Shown: positions 11,685-22,097, counted from the first letter of the stretch. The stretch is 64,000 bases of DNA from Haematococcus lacustris (GCA_030144725.1 JASKMD010000030.1:220525-284524); one strand, 5' to 3'. The notes: generated by a model not told the origin, from the sequence alone. Translations and numbers: made by a program.

Positions 11685-12135
11685 CCGTACTCTCCCGATC
11701 GATTCCCGAAGCCTCGGAAACTATAATAAAAATATTATTCCCGAGCCAAAATTTTTGTTTTTTTCAAGTTCCCCGATGGCCTAAGTACGTCAAAACTTCA
11801 TTTTGAGAACATCTTCGTGCATAGAAATAATCAAGCCTCCCACCCCATTAATCTCGCATCAAAAGCACATGATCGACATTGTCGACTATCGAGGTCTCTC
11901 TTGACGATTGAGAAACATCCGGAAGCGTTGTTCACCGTGTATAAGGAGCTCGCGGTGCCGATTAGCAGCCGCGTCGGCACCGGACCACAAACTGGTCCAT
12001 TTCTGGCATTTCGTCAAGGTCAACTTATTGTTTAACCACATCCCGAAGAACAAAAATTTTACATTGTTTACTCTTTCCCGATTTCCCGAAGGACAAAAAA
12101 CGATTCGGGATAGGGAATCGATCGGGAGAGTACGG
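11685..12135. mobile_element. MITE with TA target duplication
   Basis: A 451-bp insertion in transposon copy 1. Its ends are perfect inverted repeats of about 23 bp (CCGTACTCTCCCGATCGATT at 11685 and the reverse complement ending 12135), flanked by TA on both sides (11683-11684, 12136-12137). Copy 2 reads straight through with a single TA at this place. TA duplication points to a Tc1/mariner-type source. The inside is AT-rich, has no coding capacity and carries the motif TCCCGA many times. Confidence 0.9.
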
Positions 12136-12534
12136 TATCAAATAAGTCGTCGAAAGACACTTCGGACATGCTGCCTGCAGCTCATAGTATATGCTGTAAT
12201 TTGGTGGAGGAGGCGGGCTTAGTCATGTTGCGAGCAAGCTGCGACAGCCCGATGCGAGATGCGAGCAACCCCGTTACCGAACATAACCGCCGGCCCTCGC
12301 GCTAGCGTTGTTGTAGACCGTACCTACTAGCCACCGCTTTAAAAGGAACGCCGCATTCATCTACATCAACCTTGCCACCTGGACACTGGCAAGGGATGGT
12401 GGGCGTCCAGGCCGCGCAGGCCCTTTGATGCAGTAGGCATATCGGAAAGGCACGCTGATCACGGCTGTGTAAACGCGGCATCAAACGGATCACGGTACAT
12501 TTCGCCAAACAGACCTTGTGGGACCTGACCCTAA

Positions 12535-12892
12535 GCGACGCTGGCGGTCGCAGCGATGACTGCATGCTCCGCTACGGCTCAAATTTGAATCACTAACTTT
12601 GACGCTTTGTTGTGCACGGCCTACTCAGTGTATATTTATTCTGGATGGGTGAAAGGTAGCTGGCTGGGTTGGCTACATTGTGAATCATCTAGCATAATAT
12701 TTGGCGCAGTGAGTGCAGAGTTACAGCCGTCCTACTACCAGGGGTCGGTTTCCTGTCATTTTTAAACAGTTGGGAGCACCTGACCTAACGACCCCTATTG
12801 CTGTAAAGTTCATCGACATCTGCAGGAATGATGACGAGGCTGACAACAGATGTGCTTTGTTCTGCCTTTGACGTCGCTGCTGGTCACGCCTT
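12535..12892. other. No gene recognised
   Basis: Right flank of transposon copy 1, beginning after the CCTAA duplication. No motif seen. Confidence 0.5.
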
Positions 12893-14065
12893 ATGACCCT
12901 GCATGCGCACATGCATCCATCATCCGGAACAACAGGGGCATGTCGAGCAGGAATAGTGCACCAACACTGTGTCAATGGCTGTAAACCTCACTTCGGGCAC
13001 GAAACGAAAGAGTACTTGACTGTGCCATGCCTAACCTGGTGTCACCATGTCAGCCACCATGTGTGTGCCTTGTGTGCATGGCTGCAGTTGGAGGAGGACA
13101 TGGCGGAGGTGTCCATGAAGCGCGGGTATGGCATCAACGCCCAGAGCTCAGAGCTGAAGGCCGCCACACTGGACAAGGGCCATGTGACGGACCTGATAGA
13201 GGAGGCCAACAAGCACCGCCGCCTACTGGGCATGAAGAAGGAAGGCTCCCTGCAGGACACCCTGCCCCTGCCCTGCCGCATGCGCCATGCAGTGGGAGAG
13301 GAGGACATGGCGGAGGTGTCCATGAAGCGCCATGGGCATGCCAAGCAGCTGGTGGTGTTCTTTGGTGCAGCTACCATTGGCACTGGGGGTGGGTGGGGTG
13401 CTGATGCGGTGTTGTGAGCCTGCTGCAAGGTGGTGTGCAGGCCCAGGGGCGCAGGCCAGCTGCGGGGCAGGCTTGTGCTTGTGGATGAGCACCGCACCAG
13501 CCGGGTCAGCTCAGCGGTGAATGGCCAGCAGCCCTGTGAGGAGGAGCTAGACAAACTCAGTGCCACCAGGCCTGCAGGCTGGAAGCCCCCAGCAGGGCAG
13601 GTGGAGCCCCGCCTGGTGCGCCCAGCCTGGAGCCAGGAGCGTGGCCAGCCAGTGCGGGGCCTGATGTGGTGCCCTGTAGTTGCCCCCCGCAGGCCCCCAC
13701 AGGCCCCACGCAGCAGCCAGGCAACCACACAGCCAGCAGCCTCAGAGCCAGGGCCTAGCACTCCCCCTCCAGCCAAGCGCAGCAAGCCGGCAGCTGAGCC
13801 CACTAAGGGCAAGGGCAAAGGCAAGGCTGCCAAGGCAAAGCCAGCACCACAGCCAGGCAGGTGGGTAGACAGGGACTGCAATGCAGCATTGAACATGCAG
13901 CGCATTGGGGAGGCCAAGTGACGCCCACTGGAGCTGTGCTACTGGCCAGAGCAGGGGAAGCTGCCAGCCAAGGGCAAGGAGTACCCAGGGCTGGGCTACA
14001 AGCGGGTGCGAGACAAGCCATCCAAGGCCCAGGAGCAGCAGCAGCAGCCTGCTGAGGCACAGTGA
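12893..14065 (+). pseudogene. Fanzor-like RuvC nuclease, two nonsense mutations
   Basis: A single frame runs from about 13087 (after a probable CAG acceptor) to the stop at 14063-14065, broken only by TGA at 13415-13417 and 13919-13921. Other copies suggest an arginine and a tryptophan codon at these places. Visible parts: KQLVVFFG strand; RuvC-II LVLVDEHRTS with the conserved E; a region with RLVRPAWS and GLMWC; a Lys/Gly linker (KGKGKGKAAK); RuvC-III GRWVDRDCNAALNM; a C-terminal tail with YPGLGYKR. This order (DE-x-RTS, then DRDxNAAxN) is that of TnpB/Fanzor RNA-guided nucleases. The RuvC-I aspartate and N-terminal half are not found, and the segment EEDMAEVSMKR is duplicated. It is inactive as it stands. 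Confidence 0.72.
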
Positions 14066-14226
14066 TGTGTGCCCCCCAAATTGAGCTGTCATCAGCTTGC
14101 AATTAGTGCATGTTTTGTCGTGCCAACTCTACATCATAGCCCTCGGGTCAGGCAATAGTGTAGGTGGTAGGCGGCTCATGTGCCATGTGCACAGGGTTTA
14201 CTCCACACAGCCCAATAATACTGTTT

Positions 14227-14294
14227 GAGCCGGATCTAGTTAGTGGCTGCTAGTGGCTGCTAGTGGCTGCTAGTAGGTACTTCTGATCCGGCTC
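14227..14294. repeat. Small foldback with GAGCCGGATC ends
   Basis: GAGCCGGATC at 14227-14236 and its reverse complement at 14285-14294 bracket three copies of TAGTGGCTGC. The same structure is present in the inverted copy near 21331-21397. Confidence 0.7.
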
Positions 14295-14524
14295 AAGTGG
14301 AGGCTTTAGTGAGGGACAAGGGGGCTGCCCATGGCTGTATTGTTGTATTGCTGTATTTGGAGGACTTCTGGGTGGCAGCTAGGAGGATGAGAAGTGAAAA
14401 CCAATTGCCAGTAGTGTGAGAGGTGGCTTACACCGCTGAAGCCGTCAGCCGTGAGGCTGCTTGGCCGCCCTCCCCCTCTAGGGGTTCGGAACTTCAAATG
14501 CAACGGTCTGCAACGCACTTCAAA

Positions 14525-14606
14525 CACCGCGATTACAATGAGGCGAGGCGAGGTCATGGTCACACATGGTCATCTCGCCTCGCCTCGCCTCATTGTGATC
14601 GCGGTG
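14525..14606. repeat. 82-bp near-perfect hairpin
   Basis: CACCGCGATTACAATGAGGC is followed, after a short loop region around a repeated CATGGTCA, by its near reverse complement ending GCGGTG. The arms are about 33 bp and the stem contains GAGGCGAGGCGAG. The inverted copy has the same hairpin at 21017-21098. It could be a tiny foldback element or a structured RNA end. Confidence 0.8.
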
Positions 14607-14951
14607 AAAGCAAGGTGGGCTCAACATGGGCTCATGGGCTCAACATGAAGTCATGCAAGTTCTCATTATTGTTCTGAAAAGACACTGCAAACTTCGGCTG
14701 TTCCCTGATGGTTACCAGTAGTGAGAACTTGCTGTTAGTGCTGAAAGAAAATATGTTATTCAGTGCGTTGGCTTGTAAATGGACAATGGAACTGTGACAT
14801 GCAATGCAGTGGGAGCTGCAGGTGCCGACCTTTGTTGTGCCACTGTCCGTTGACTCGGCTCGGTCGGAATGGTCATCATCATCTATTTAACAACAAAGGC
14901 TCAAATGGACCAGCCCCCACCTGCTTCACCTGGCCTAGTGAAACGACCCCA

Positions 14952-15020
14952 GGCCCCCCATGGGGCAGGTGGCTGGACCGGGACACCCACTCGTGCCTGA
15001 ACTTCCTACGCATTGGGTAG
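14952..15020 (+). pseudogene. Fanzor-like RuvC-III fragment
   Basis: The frame reads PPWGRWLDRDTHSCLNFLRIG and stops at 15018-15020. It is another eroded copy of the block seen at base 2, lacking the N-A-A core. It begins shortly after the end of the 1.05-kb repeat. Confidence 0.5.
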
Positions 15021-15419
15021 AGTATGCAGCGCCCCCTGAGATGTGTCACTGGAAGGAGTGCCATGTTATCTCGCAGCCGCTTGTAGCCCAGGCCTGATAA
15101 GCTGATGAGAGGTCAACAGCACACTACTGTCCTACTGCACTAGAGGCTGCCAGAGGCTCCAAGCTAACTGCAACTATGACACCGGGATGGCCCCAAAAAT
15201 AAGCCCTGAAGCAGCTCCACAGTCCCTGGGTCGACACCTTTGTGGTAGCATGTTGGCTTGCTGCTAAACAGCACCGTCAAACACTCATGTCAAGACATCC
15301 ATGCAAGACATGCCAAGGTGACCACTTGCACCCTTGATGACTACAAACCTCACACCGGTGGCGCCTTCCCTTCTAGACCACTGGGCTAGTCACCAAAACT
15401 AACAGCTGAATGCGTGTGT
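15021..15419. other. Degenerate repeat DNA, no gene
   Basis: Contains a reverse-oriented trace of the Fanzor tail (about 15072-15095) and a minus-strand copy of the dispersed repeat seen at 104-230 (about 15330-15405). No intact coding sequence. Confidence 0.45.
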
Positions 15420-16798
15420 CTACCATCTTTTGTAGGTGATTGCCACAGGCCCTGAGCAACAATTGCGTAAGGGCTGCAGCAGGGCCAACATCTGCCTGGA
15501 GGGCATGTTGCCCACCATGTGAAGCTCCAGGGCCTTGATTGTCACTGGCACCCTGCATGCCTGTGTCAGGTTGCGGACTACGGCTGACACCAAATCAACC
15601 AAGTCGCTCTCATACTCAGTTTGTCGAGTATACTCCAGCTTACTCAACACCAGGGGCTGGGTAATGGAGTGCAAGGGCAGGAATGCCGCGGAGGCCAAGT
15701 CAATGCCGCCAGTCAGCTCCAGGCTCTGCCAGCTGCAGGGCGCTTCTGCTCGTGAGCTGTCGGGGCTGTAAATGGAGGCCAGCTGGATGCTGGTGAGCTG
15801 GGTGGCTGCCAGCAGTGCGTCCAACACCTCGTCCCAAACCTTGGTGTCCGGCATCTGCAGAGTGTGGAGCTGAGGCAAGTCATGCAGCACATGTGGACGC
15901 AGGTCATAGCCCTCCCTCACACCTGTCACTCGCAGCACCTGCAGCAGCGACAGCCCCGAGACTACTGCCAGGGAGTGGTCGAGTCTGACACTGATGCCCA
16001 TCGGATTAGACAAGCTGATGTGCAGCTTTGTCAGGTGTTGAGCCAGAGGTTGCAAGCTAGGCATGTTGATGATGTCAAGGTCCAGGCTGAGCTCCTTGAG
16101 CCTGGCACCATGGAACAGGGTAGCCATGGTCACTGGCACAAACCCAGTAGGCCGTTGAGGCAGCAGGATTGTGGTGCGGGTGAGGTCCAGCTGTTGTAGC
16201 TGCAAGGACAGGTGCGGGTGGGATAGCAGGCTGGCCAGGCCACTGCAGGCGATGGAGCAGCCGTGAAGGGATAAGCCAGTAAGGCTTGGGAAGCTTTCCA
16301 GAAGCTCCCGCGCAAAGCTAAGTGAGAAGCCCAGTGCCATCGCTCTTTCTCTGCAAGTGGGCCCAATGTTGATGAGCTTTTTTTCACAGCTGTCCCGAAG
16401 CTGCAAAGCTTGCGCCCTCACCTTATGCTTCTATTGTCTTGGGGTCCGCTATTGTGTCGCTGCTTCAATTCCAGAGTCAAAGCCAGCCTGCTTGTCCGAG
16501 CACGTAGGGCTGCCATGACACGAGCCGAATGGTCAAAACGCAGCCTGCTTAGCCGAATGCTAAAAGCTGGGGCGTGCAGCAGTGCCCGCTGAAAAAGGGC
16601 AAAGCAAGTGCTGGCCCAGGTGTTGGCCCCCAATTGCAGGGCGCGGCTGACGATGTCATCCAGCAGTGGTGCGGGCAGGTCCAGCAGCGAGGTGGCAGGA
16701 GGGAGCGCGCGTGCTGCGGAGAGTATGTCAGGTGCGACGCCGTTTACAGGGGTCGTGCTGACGGTATGCTGGTAGCTCATAGCTATCGCTGGCTCCAA
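15420..16798 (-). pseudogene. F-box / leucine-rich-repeat protein, frame broken
   Basis: Two frames on the minus strand abut at 16418-16421. The first (16798-16418, 126 codons) holds an F-box-like helix set (SLLDLPAPLLDDIVSRALQL, then WASTCFALFQRALLHAP). The second (16421-15420, about 333 codons) holds leucine-rich repeats of the RNI/AMN1 type (SLTGLSLHGCSI, LQLQQLDLT, LKELSLDLDI, LQVLRVTGV). They lie in different phases and no plausible intron joins them: the only GT-AG pair there is about 23 bp. I read it as one gene with a frameshift near 16425, though a sequencing error would look the same. In plants and algae such proteins are substrate adaptors of SCF ubiquitin ligases; here that is inference. 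Confidence 0.65.
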
Positions 16799-17020
16799 AC
16801 CTTGATCGTATGGCAGTTTCTACACCCACAACAAGTGACTACCTGCTGCGAAGCTGCGGAGAGTGACCAGATTTTGACCGGGTGGAGATGTGAGGTTGGT
16901 AGCTGCAGAATCATCACGACTGTCCAGTCTTTAACGGGAACCACTCTAATAGCAAAGACAACGGTGCCTTTAACCGCATCGCAGCCTTGTAGGGTTTCAT
17001 TGGTTTACAAGTTTTCATAC
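16799..17020. other. Intergenic, no gene recognised
   Basis: Upstream region of the F-box/LRR gene, ending at the CTACA target duplication of transposon copy 2. Confidence 0.4.
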
Positions 17021-17385
17021 CTACAGTCAGGTCCCACAAGGTCTGTTTGGCGAAATGTACCGTGATCCGTTTGATGCCGCGTTTACACAGCCGTAATCAG
17101 CGTGCCTTTCCGATATGCCTACTGCATCAAAGGGCCTGCGCGGCCTGGACGCCCACCATCCCTTGCCAGTGTCCAGGTGGCAAGGTTGATGTAGATGAAT
17201 GCGGCGTTCCTTTTAAAGCGGTGGCTAGTAGGTACGGTCTACAACAACGCTAGCGCGAGGGCCGGCGGTTATGTTCGGTAACGGGGTTGCTCGCATCTCG
17301 CATCGGGCTGTCGCAGCTTGCTCGCAACATGACTAAGCCCGCCTCCTCCACCAAATTACAGCATATACTATGAGCTGCAGGCAGC

Positions 17386-17556
17386 ATGTCCGAAGTGTCT
17401 TTCGACGACTTATTTGATAGGGCGGATAAATGTATGTCGGAGCAGCAGAAAGAAGAAGCCGTTGCAGCTCAAGCAGCACATGTGGCAAGGTTCACCCAGG
17501 ACATCGCGTCATTTCTGCAGCTAAAGGATACGTTGGCATGGCTGGAGCAGCCCTAA
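17386..17556 (+). CDS. Small acidic helical ORF inside transposon copy 2
   Basis: ATG at 17386 opens a 56-codon frame (MSEVSFDDLFDRADKCMSEQ, then an Ala/Gln-rich helix and DTLAWLEQP) ending TAA at 17554-17556. In copy 1 the corresponding frame is split by the MITE. It may be the first exon of a gene read in the opposite sense to the coiled-coil fragment. No family recognised. Confidence 0.35.
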   Translation: MSEVSFDDLFDRADKCMSEQQKEEAVAAQAAHVARFTQDIASFLQLKDTLAWLEQP

Positions 17557-17559
17557 CTG

Positions 17560-18346
17560 CAATGTCAATGCATGGGCAATGCATGCTGCCAGGGCAGCCC
17601 TCTCCTCTGCTGCATAAGCTGCTCCAGATGGTTCTGACAGCACCTGCTGCTGCTGCTCCTCCAGCTGTTGCTGCTCCTCCAGCTGCTGCTGCTGCTGCTC
17701 CTCCAGCTGCTGCTGCTGCTCCTCCAGCTGCTGCTGCTGCTCCTCCAGCTGTTGTTGCTGCTCCCCCAGCTGCTGTTGCTGCTCTATGTTTGATGTATGT
17801 GCCGCAGCAAGGCCGGCCTGAGATATAGCAACACTTCATGCACACTTGTCAGCAACTGTGATAAGCAACAGCTTGCTACATGCCATCACTGAAAGCATTG
17901 GGATTCCAGGACACACCTGTAGGTCAGCAATCTCCTCAGCCGCAGCATATGCTGTCAACCGCTGGCTGGCGTTTTGTTGCTGAAGCTCCTCAATCTGGGC
18001 CTGCAGCTGCTGCTCACGCTGCTGGGATGCAGCGGCATCAGCGCCATGCTGCGTCTGGGATGCTTGCAACTGCGCCTCCAACACCTATATACATGACAAC
18101 ACAGCAGATGGGCTGGGGTTGGGGCTGGGGCACACAGATGGGCTGGGGCAGTAGGGGCAAATGCACAAGCAGCAAGGGCAGAGGGGGTAGAAGGAGCTGG
18201 GAACAGAGCCACTGAGGCCGCAGAAGCCTTACCATGAACCGGTTTGCGATGAAGCCGGCCATGCGCGTCCACGGGGCAATGCCAGCTGCAACCCGAGCTG
18301 CCATGACCGCCGACCCATTCTTACTACGCTTAGTGCGTCGGCCCAT
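17560..18346 (-). pseudogene. Spliced coiled-coil gene fragment inside transposon copy 2
   Basis: Mirror of the fragment at 10758-11541: an ATG exon 18346-18233 with the basic start MGRRTKRSKNG, a coiled-coil exon about 18084-17917, and QQQQLEE repeats further on, with the same splice signals. Few differences from copy 1. Confidence 0.5.
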
Positions 18347-19097
18347 CGCTAATTATGGCCGCCAGTCTGCATCATTTGCGCCGCTGATGGACGCTGGTGG
18401 TAGCTTGGAGGAACCAGAACGACCTCTAGTACTTTCGCAGCCTGGTGAGCGCGAGATGATGGGGTAATTTAGACATGAGCATGGTAGGTATGTCTGGGTG
18501 TATCTATGGGTGCTAACCTAAAGGATACGCTACCAAAAGTTGCAGAAGTTCTCGGGGCACACCGCTTGCATCTCTACAGGAGGTCAGCACGGCGTTTGAT
18601 GCACTTCCCGCCTAGAAATTAGGTTTCAACTCACTGGAATTTCATTAGCCTCCCAACCCGCGCAGGGCAGATGTATTACACTGCAATAGCTTCCCGTGGG
18701 AGCTATGAGTATACGTCAACGCTAGGGCGCAGAAACTAGACGGATGCGCAGCAGCAACAAGCAGCAAATCGATCTCAAAAACAGCACTGCAGATTTGCAT
18801 GCCGGCACCCCATCACGGCACCCCGACCGACCGACTAGTGACCGCTCTACCTCGCTTGTCGTTGCGGCGTTGTTGTCTGCACGTGCACTACCGTCAGGGT
18901 GCAAGGAGTCACAGGTGCAAGGATACCGCGGAGGGGGGCAAGGTGGACTTCAGCCCGTCCCTCGCAGGCCAAGCTCCGGAGCACCACGCCGCAGCGGGGC
19001 GTCGCGGTTTGACCTCTTGGAGTGCAGTATACGCGACAAAAAGTGACGGTACATCTTTTCGAGCCATTTTACCTGACCTTGTGGGACCTGACCTACA

Positions 19098-19658
19098 GCC
19101 CTCATGCTACACCAGAATAACGCACGACTTATAATCAAACACAGGCTGCGAGATCATTGCTTTACAGTCTACTGCTGTCAGGCTGCGGCTGCAAAAAGTG
19201 ACGGCTGGCACACCCCAGGCCTGCAGGGGTCCGTGAAGGAAACAGTTCTCTTTAGGAGGTCTTGCCTAACTCTGTCAATATCCATGCCGCATCCCTCATG
19301 TTGCCAGTAATGACTGTGGCGCCGGATCATCTTTGCATTGCACTCACAAGCATAAGTGAATGATGATGATGACGGATGATTGCAATACTGTGGTGGTTCT
19401 GGTGCTATGTGAGTGATTTGTGATGCAGTTGGGGCGCAGTTGGGGCGAAGGCACAGTAGTAGCAAGGCTGATTCGTCTTGCCCTGCATCCGCTCTTCGTG
19501 CTCATGTGATTGACTTGCTATAACACATCTTGCTTCCCGCCGCCAACTCAAGTCACAGTGGAAGTCGTGCCAATGCGTCCAGCTCCTGGTGTGCATGTTG
19601 CTGCTGCCACACAGGGGCTGCCATGCGGCATGTCCAACTCTGCAGCCCGGTGCAACCT
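19098..19658. other. No gene recognised
   Basis: Right flank of transposon copy 2. Short frames only. Confidence 0.4.
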
Positions 19659-20310
19659 CTACCTGCCATTGGGCAGCCGGTCATTGACAAGCTTGTAGCA
19701 CTGTTGGTACTCATTGCCAATGGGCAGCAGAGCCTCCAGGGCATCCCGTTGGCATAGCTCTGGGGGGTACTGCACACTCTCCCCAATGCGCTGGAAGTCG
19801 AGGCACCCGTCGGTGTCCCGGTCCAGCCACCTGCCCCATGGGGGGGCGTGGGGTCGTAGCCTGGTGCAGCAAGGTGGGGCTAGGCCTGTGCAGGGGGAGG
19901 GGGGTTGGGCGGCACCTCATGGCACCTCATCAGGCCCCGCACCTGCTGAGCATGCTGCAGGCTCCAGGCTGGGCGCACCAGCCGCTGGATGACCAGGCCT
20001 GCTGGGGGTACCCAGTTTGCGGGTCTAGGCCGGTCACGTAGCGGGTGTTGCTCACGCTGGGAGGCATGCACAGTTCAGCTGACACCGGTGGTGCGGGACT
20101 CATCCATGATCACTAGCCTGTCAGGTCTGGGCCTGCTTGACTGCTCCACCACCTTGCAGAACCCCCTTCCGCACTCCCTTGGCCTTCCACCCACCCTGGC
20201 TCAAGCAGGCCACTCCCAGCCTGCACTGCCACACCCCTCACCCGGCCATAGTGTTGCCTGGACACACACTTCATTTGGGGCCCCGATTGGGACACACGTC
20301 ACAGTATGAC
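19659..20310 (-). pseudogene. Fanzor-like RuvC-II/III region, second subfamily
   Basis: Minus-strand blocks in order: DRLVIMDESRTTGVS (RuvC-II with D-E and R-T), an in-frame stop, the region with NWVPPAG, RLVRPAWS and GLMRC, then in another frame GRWLDRDTDGCLDFQRIGES (RuvC-III) and a tail ELCQRDALEALLPIGNEYQQ ending at TAG 19659-19661. It is homologous to the pseudogene at 12893-14065 but with a different C-terminus, so at least two subfamilies are present. Broken by a stop and a frameshift. Confidence 0.6.
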
Positions 20311-20384
20311 CCTACAGCTGCTGCCACATAGTGCTGCTGCCATGCTGCTGCTGCTCCATGTTTGCTGCCGCCTCGCCGGGGCTG

Positions 20385-20660
20385 CCACGCTTAATGTCCT
20401 ACTTGCTGTTGGCCTAGGCCAAACAGTTGGGGAAAGGCTGTGAGGTAAGCAAGTACTTTGCTATCAACATCATCGCGCTTTCAACCAGAACCGTCATCAC
20501 AATCATGAACTGCTGTGATGAACGGGTATAAGCGGGCAGCAAAACGCCTCGACCAGGCACTTCATCGTCATGGACCAAGCATTAACCATGCTCATGCAAG
20601 GGTTGTGGAAGCGTCGACAATAATCCAGCGCTGGTGATTGTAGGGTGGGGCGTCTCAAGC
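20385..20660 (+). repeat. Dispersed repeat also found at 38090-38370
   Basis: CTTGCTGTTGGCCTAGGCC and the following 240 bases (including CATCGTCATG and AATCCAGCGCTGGTGAT) recur at 38100-38370 in the same orientation. One frame contains NPALVIVGWG, possibly another piece of the Fanzor-like family, but that is not certain. Confidence 0.6.
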
Positions 20661-20736
20661 TCGCAGCAATTGCTGGGCAAGACCGGGCTGTTGCGCAGTT
20701 CAGGATTGTTTTGGCGGTTAGAGAGTGAGTTTTTAA

Positions 20737-21815
20737 ATAGATGATGATGACCATTCCGACCGAGCCGAGTCAACGGACAGTGGCACAACAAAGGTCGGCA
20801 CCTGCAGCTCCCACTGCATTGCATGTCACAGTTCCATTGTCCATTTACAAGCCAACGCACTGAATAACATATTTTCTTTCAGCACTAACAGCAAGTTCTC
20901 ACTACTGGTAACCATCAGGGAACAGCCGAAGTTTGCAGTGTCTTTTCAGAACAATAATGAGAACTTGCATGACTTCATGTTGAGCCCATGAGCCCATGTT
21001 GAGCCCACCTTGCTTTCACCGCGATCACAATGAGGCGAGGCGAGGCGAGATGACCATGTGTGACCATGACCTCGCCTCGCCTCATTGTAATCGCGGTGTT
21101 TGAAGTGCGTTGCAGACCGTTGCATTTGAAGTTCCGAACCCCTAGAGGGGGAGGGCGGCCAAGCAGCCTCACGGCTGACGGCTTCAGCGGTGTAAGCCAC
21201 CTCTCACACTACTGGCAATTGGTTTTCACTTCTCATCCTCCTAGCTGCCACCCAGAAGTCCTCCAAATACAGCAATACAACAATACAGCCATGGGCAGCC
21301 CCCTTGTCCCTCACTAAAGCCTCCACTTGAGCCGGATCAGAAGTACCTACTAGCAGCCACTAGCAGCCATTAGCAGCCACTAACTAGACCCGACTCAAAC
21401 AGTGTTATTGGGCTGTGTGGAGTAAACCCAGTGCACATGGCACATGAGCCGCCTACCACCTACACTATTGCCTGACCCGAGGGCTATGATGTAGAGTTGG
21501 CATGACAAAACATGCACTAATTGCAAGCTGATGACAGCTCAAATGGGGGGGCACACATTACTGTGCCTCAGCAGGCTGCTGCTGCTGCTCCTGGGCCTTG
21601 GGGGGCTTGTCTTGCACCCGCTTGTAGCCCAGCCCTGGGTACTCCTTGCCCTTGGCTGGCAGAGCTCCCTGGTCTGGCCAGTAGCACAGCTCCAGTGGAC
21701 GCCACCTGCTCTCCCCAATGCGCTGCATGTTCAATGCTGCATTGCAGTCCCTGTCCAGCCACCTGCCTGGCTGTGTTGCTGGCTTTGCCTTGGCAGCCTT
21801 GCCCTTGCCCTGTGT
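20737..21815 (-). repeat. Fanzor 3'-end repeat, right arm (truncated pseudogene)
   Basis: Inverted copy of 13840-14888. On the minus strand it begins in the Lys/Gly linker at about 21810, continues through RuvC-III (DRDCNAALNMQRIGES), the tail with YPGLGYKR and a stop near 21560, then the small foldback, the 82-bp hairpin and the common end. This copy keeps the tryptophan codon that is a stop in the left copy. Confidence 0.85.
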
Positions 21816-22097
21816 GATGTTGTGTGACGCTTTAGCAGCGGCTAGGCTAACAACCTATGCAAACTGGGTGGGTGGCCCCAAATAAGAGGAAGAAATGAAA
21901 GAAGTAGAAGCTTTTTAGCTGGCTGGCTTCCATTGTCCGGTTACAAGCAAACGCACTCTCACTACTGGCAACTGGCTGTCACTTCTCATCCTCCTCCCTC
22001 CGCTACAATCATATTGAAGCATCCTCGGTCGCACCCTAGATGACTGCAAACCCCACGTAGATGGCACTTTCCCGGGACAGACCACTGGGCTCCTCAC

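Larger units (their letters stand above)
4013..12529 (+). mobile_element. TIR DNA transposon, copy 1 (with nested insertions)
   Basis: The element begins GTCAGGTCCCACAAGGTC at 4013-4030 and ends with its exact reverse complement at 12512-12529. Inside these, the inverted repeats stay similar for about 30 further bases (both ends carry AATGTACCGT). The flanking 5-bp target duplication is CCTAA (4008-4012 and 12530-12534). Removing the copia element (plus its TSD) and the MITE leaves about 2.06 kb, matching copy 2 at 17026-19092. No transposase motif is visible, so it looks non-autonomous, and it carries pieces of a spliced coiled-coil gene. A 5-bp duplication with this terminus does not let me assign a superfamily. 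Confidence 0.88.
13840..14888 (+). repeat. Fanzor 3'-end repeat, left arm
   Basis: About 1.05 kb comprising the Fanzor-like C-terminus, its downstream region and a hairpin. It is repeated in inverted orientation at 20737-21815 with high identity. Both copies end at the same point (ATCTATTTAA here), while the right copy is cut short on its coding side. Confidence 0.85.
17026..19092 (-). mobile_element. TIR DNA transposon, copy 2 (uninterrupted)
   Basis: 2067 bp with GTCAGGTCCCACAAGGTC at 17026-17043 and its reverse complement at 19075-19092. It is flanked by the 5-bp duplication CTACA (17021-17025 and 19093-19097). It is the reverse complement of copy 1 without the copia element and the MITE, and so supplies the empty sites of both. 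Different flanking duplications (CTACA against CCTAA) show that the copies arose by separate insertions, not by an inverted duplication of the locus. Confidence 0.93.

Noticed and set aside
13042..13917. 291-codon minus-strand frame
   Set aside because: Antisense to the Fanzor-like pseudogene, whose sense strand carries the recognisable RuvC blocks.
4013..19092. One large palindromic duplication of the locus
   Set aside because: The two arms have different perfect target duplications and different flanks, so they are separate insertions of one transposon family; the order of the neighbouring repeat is also wrong for a simple inverted duplication.
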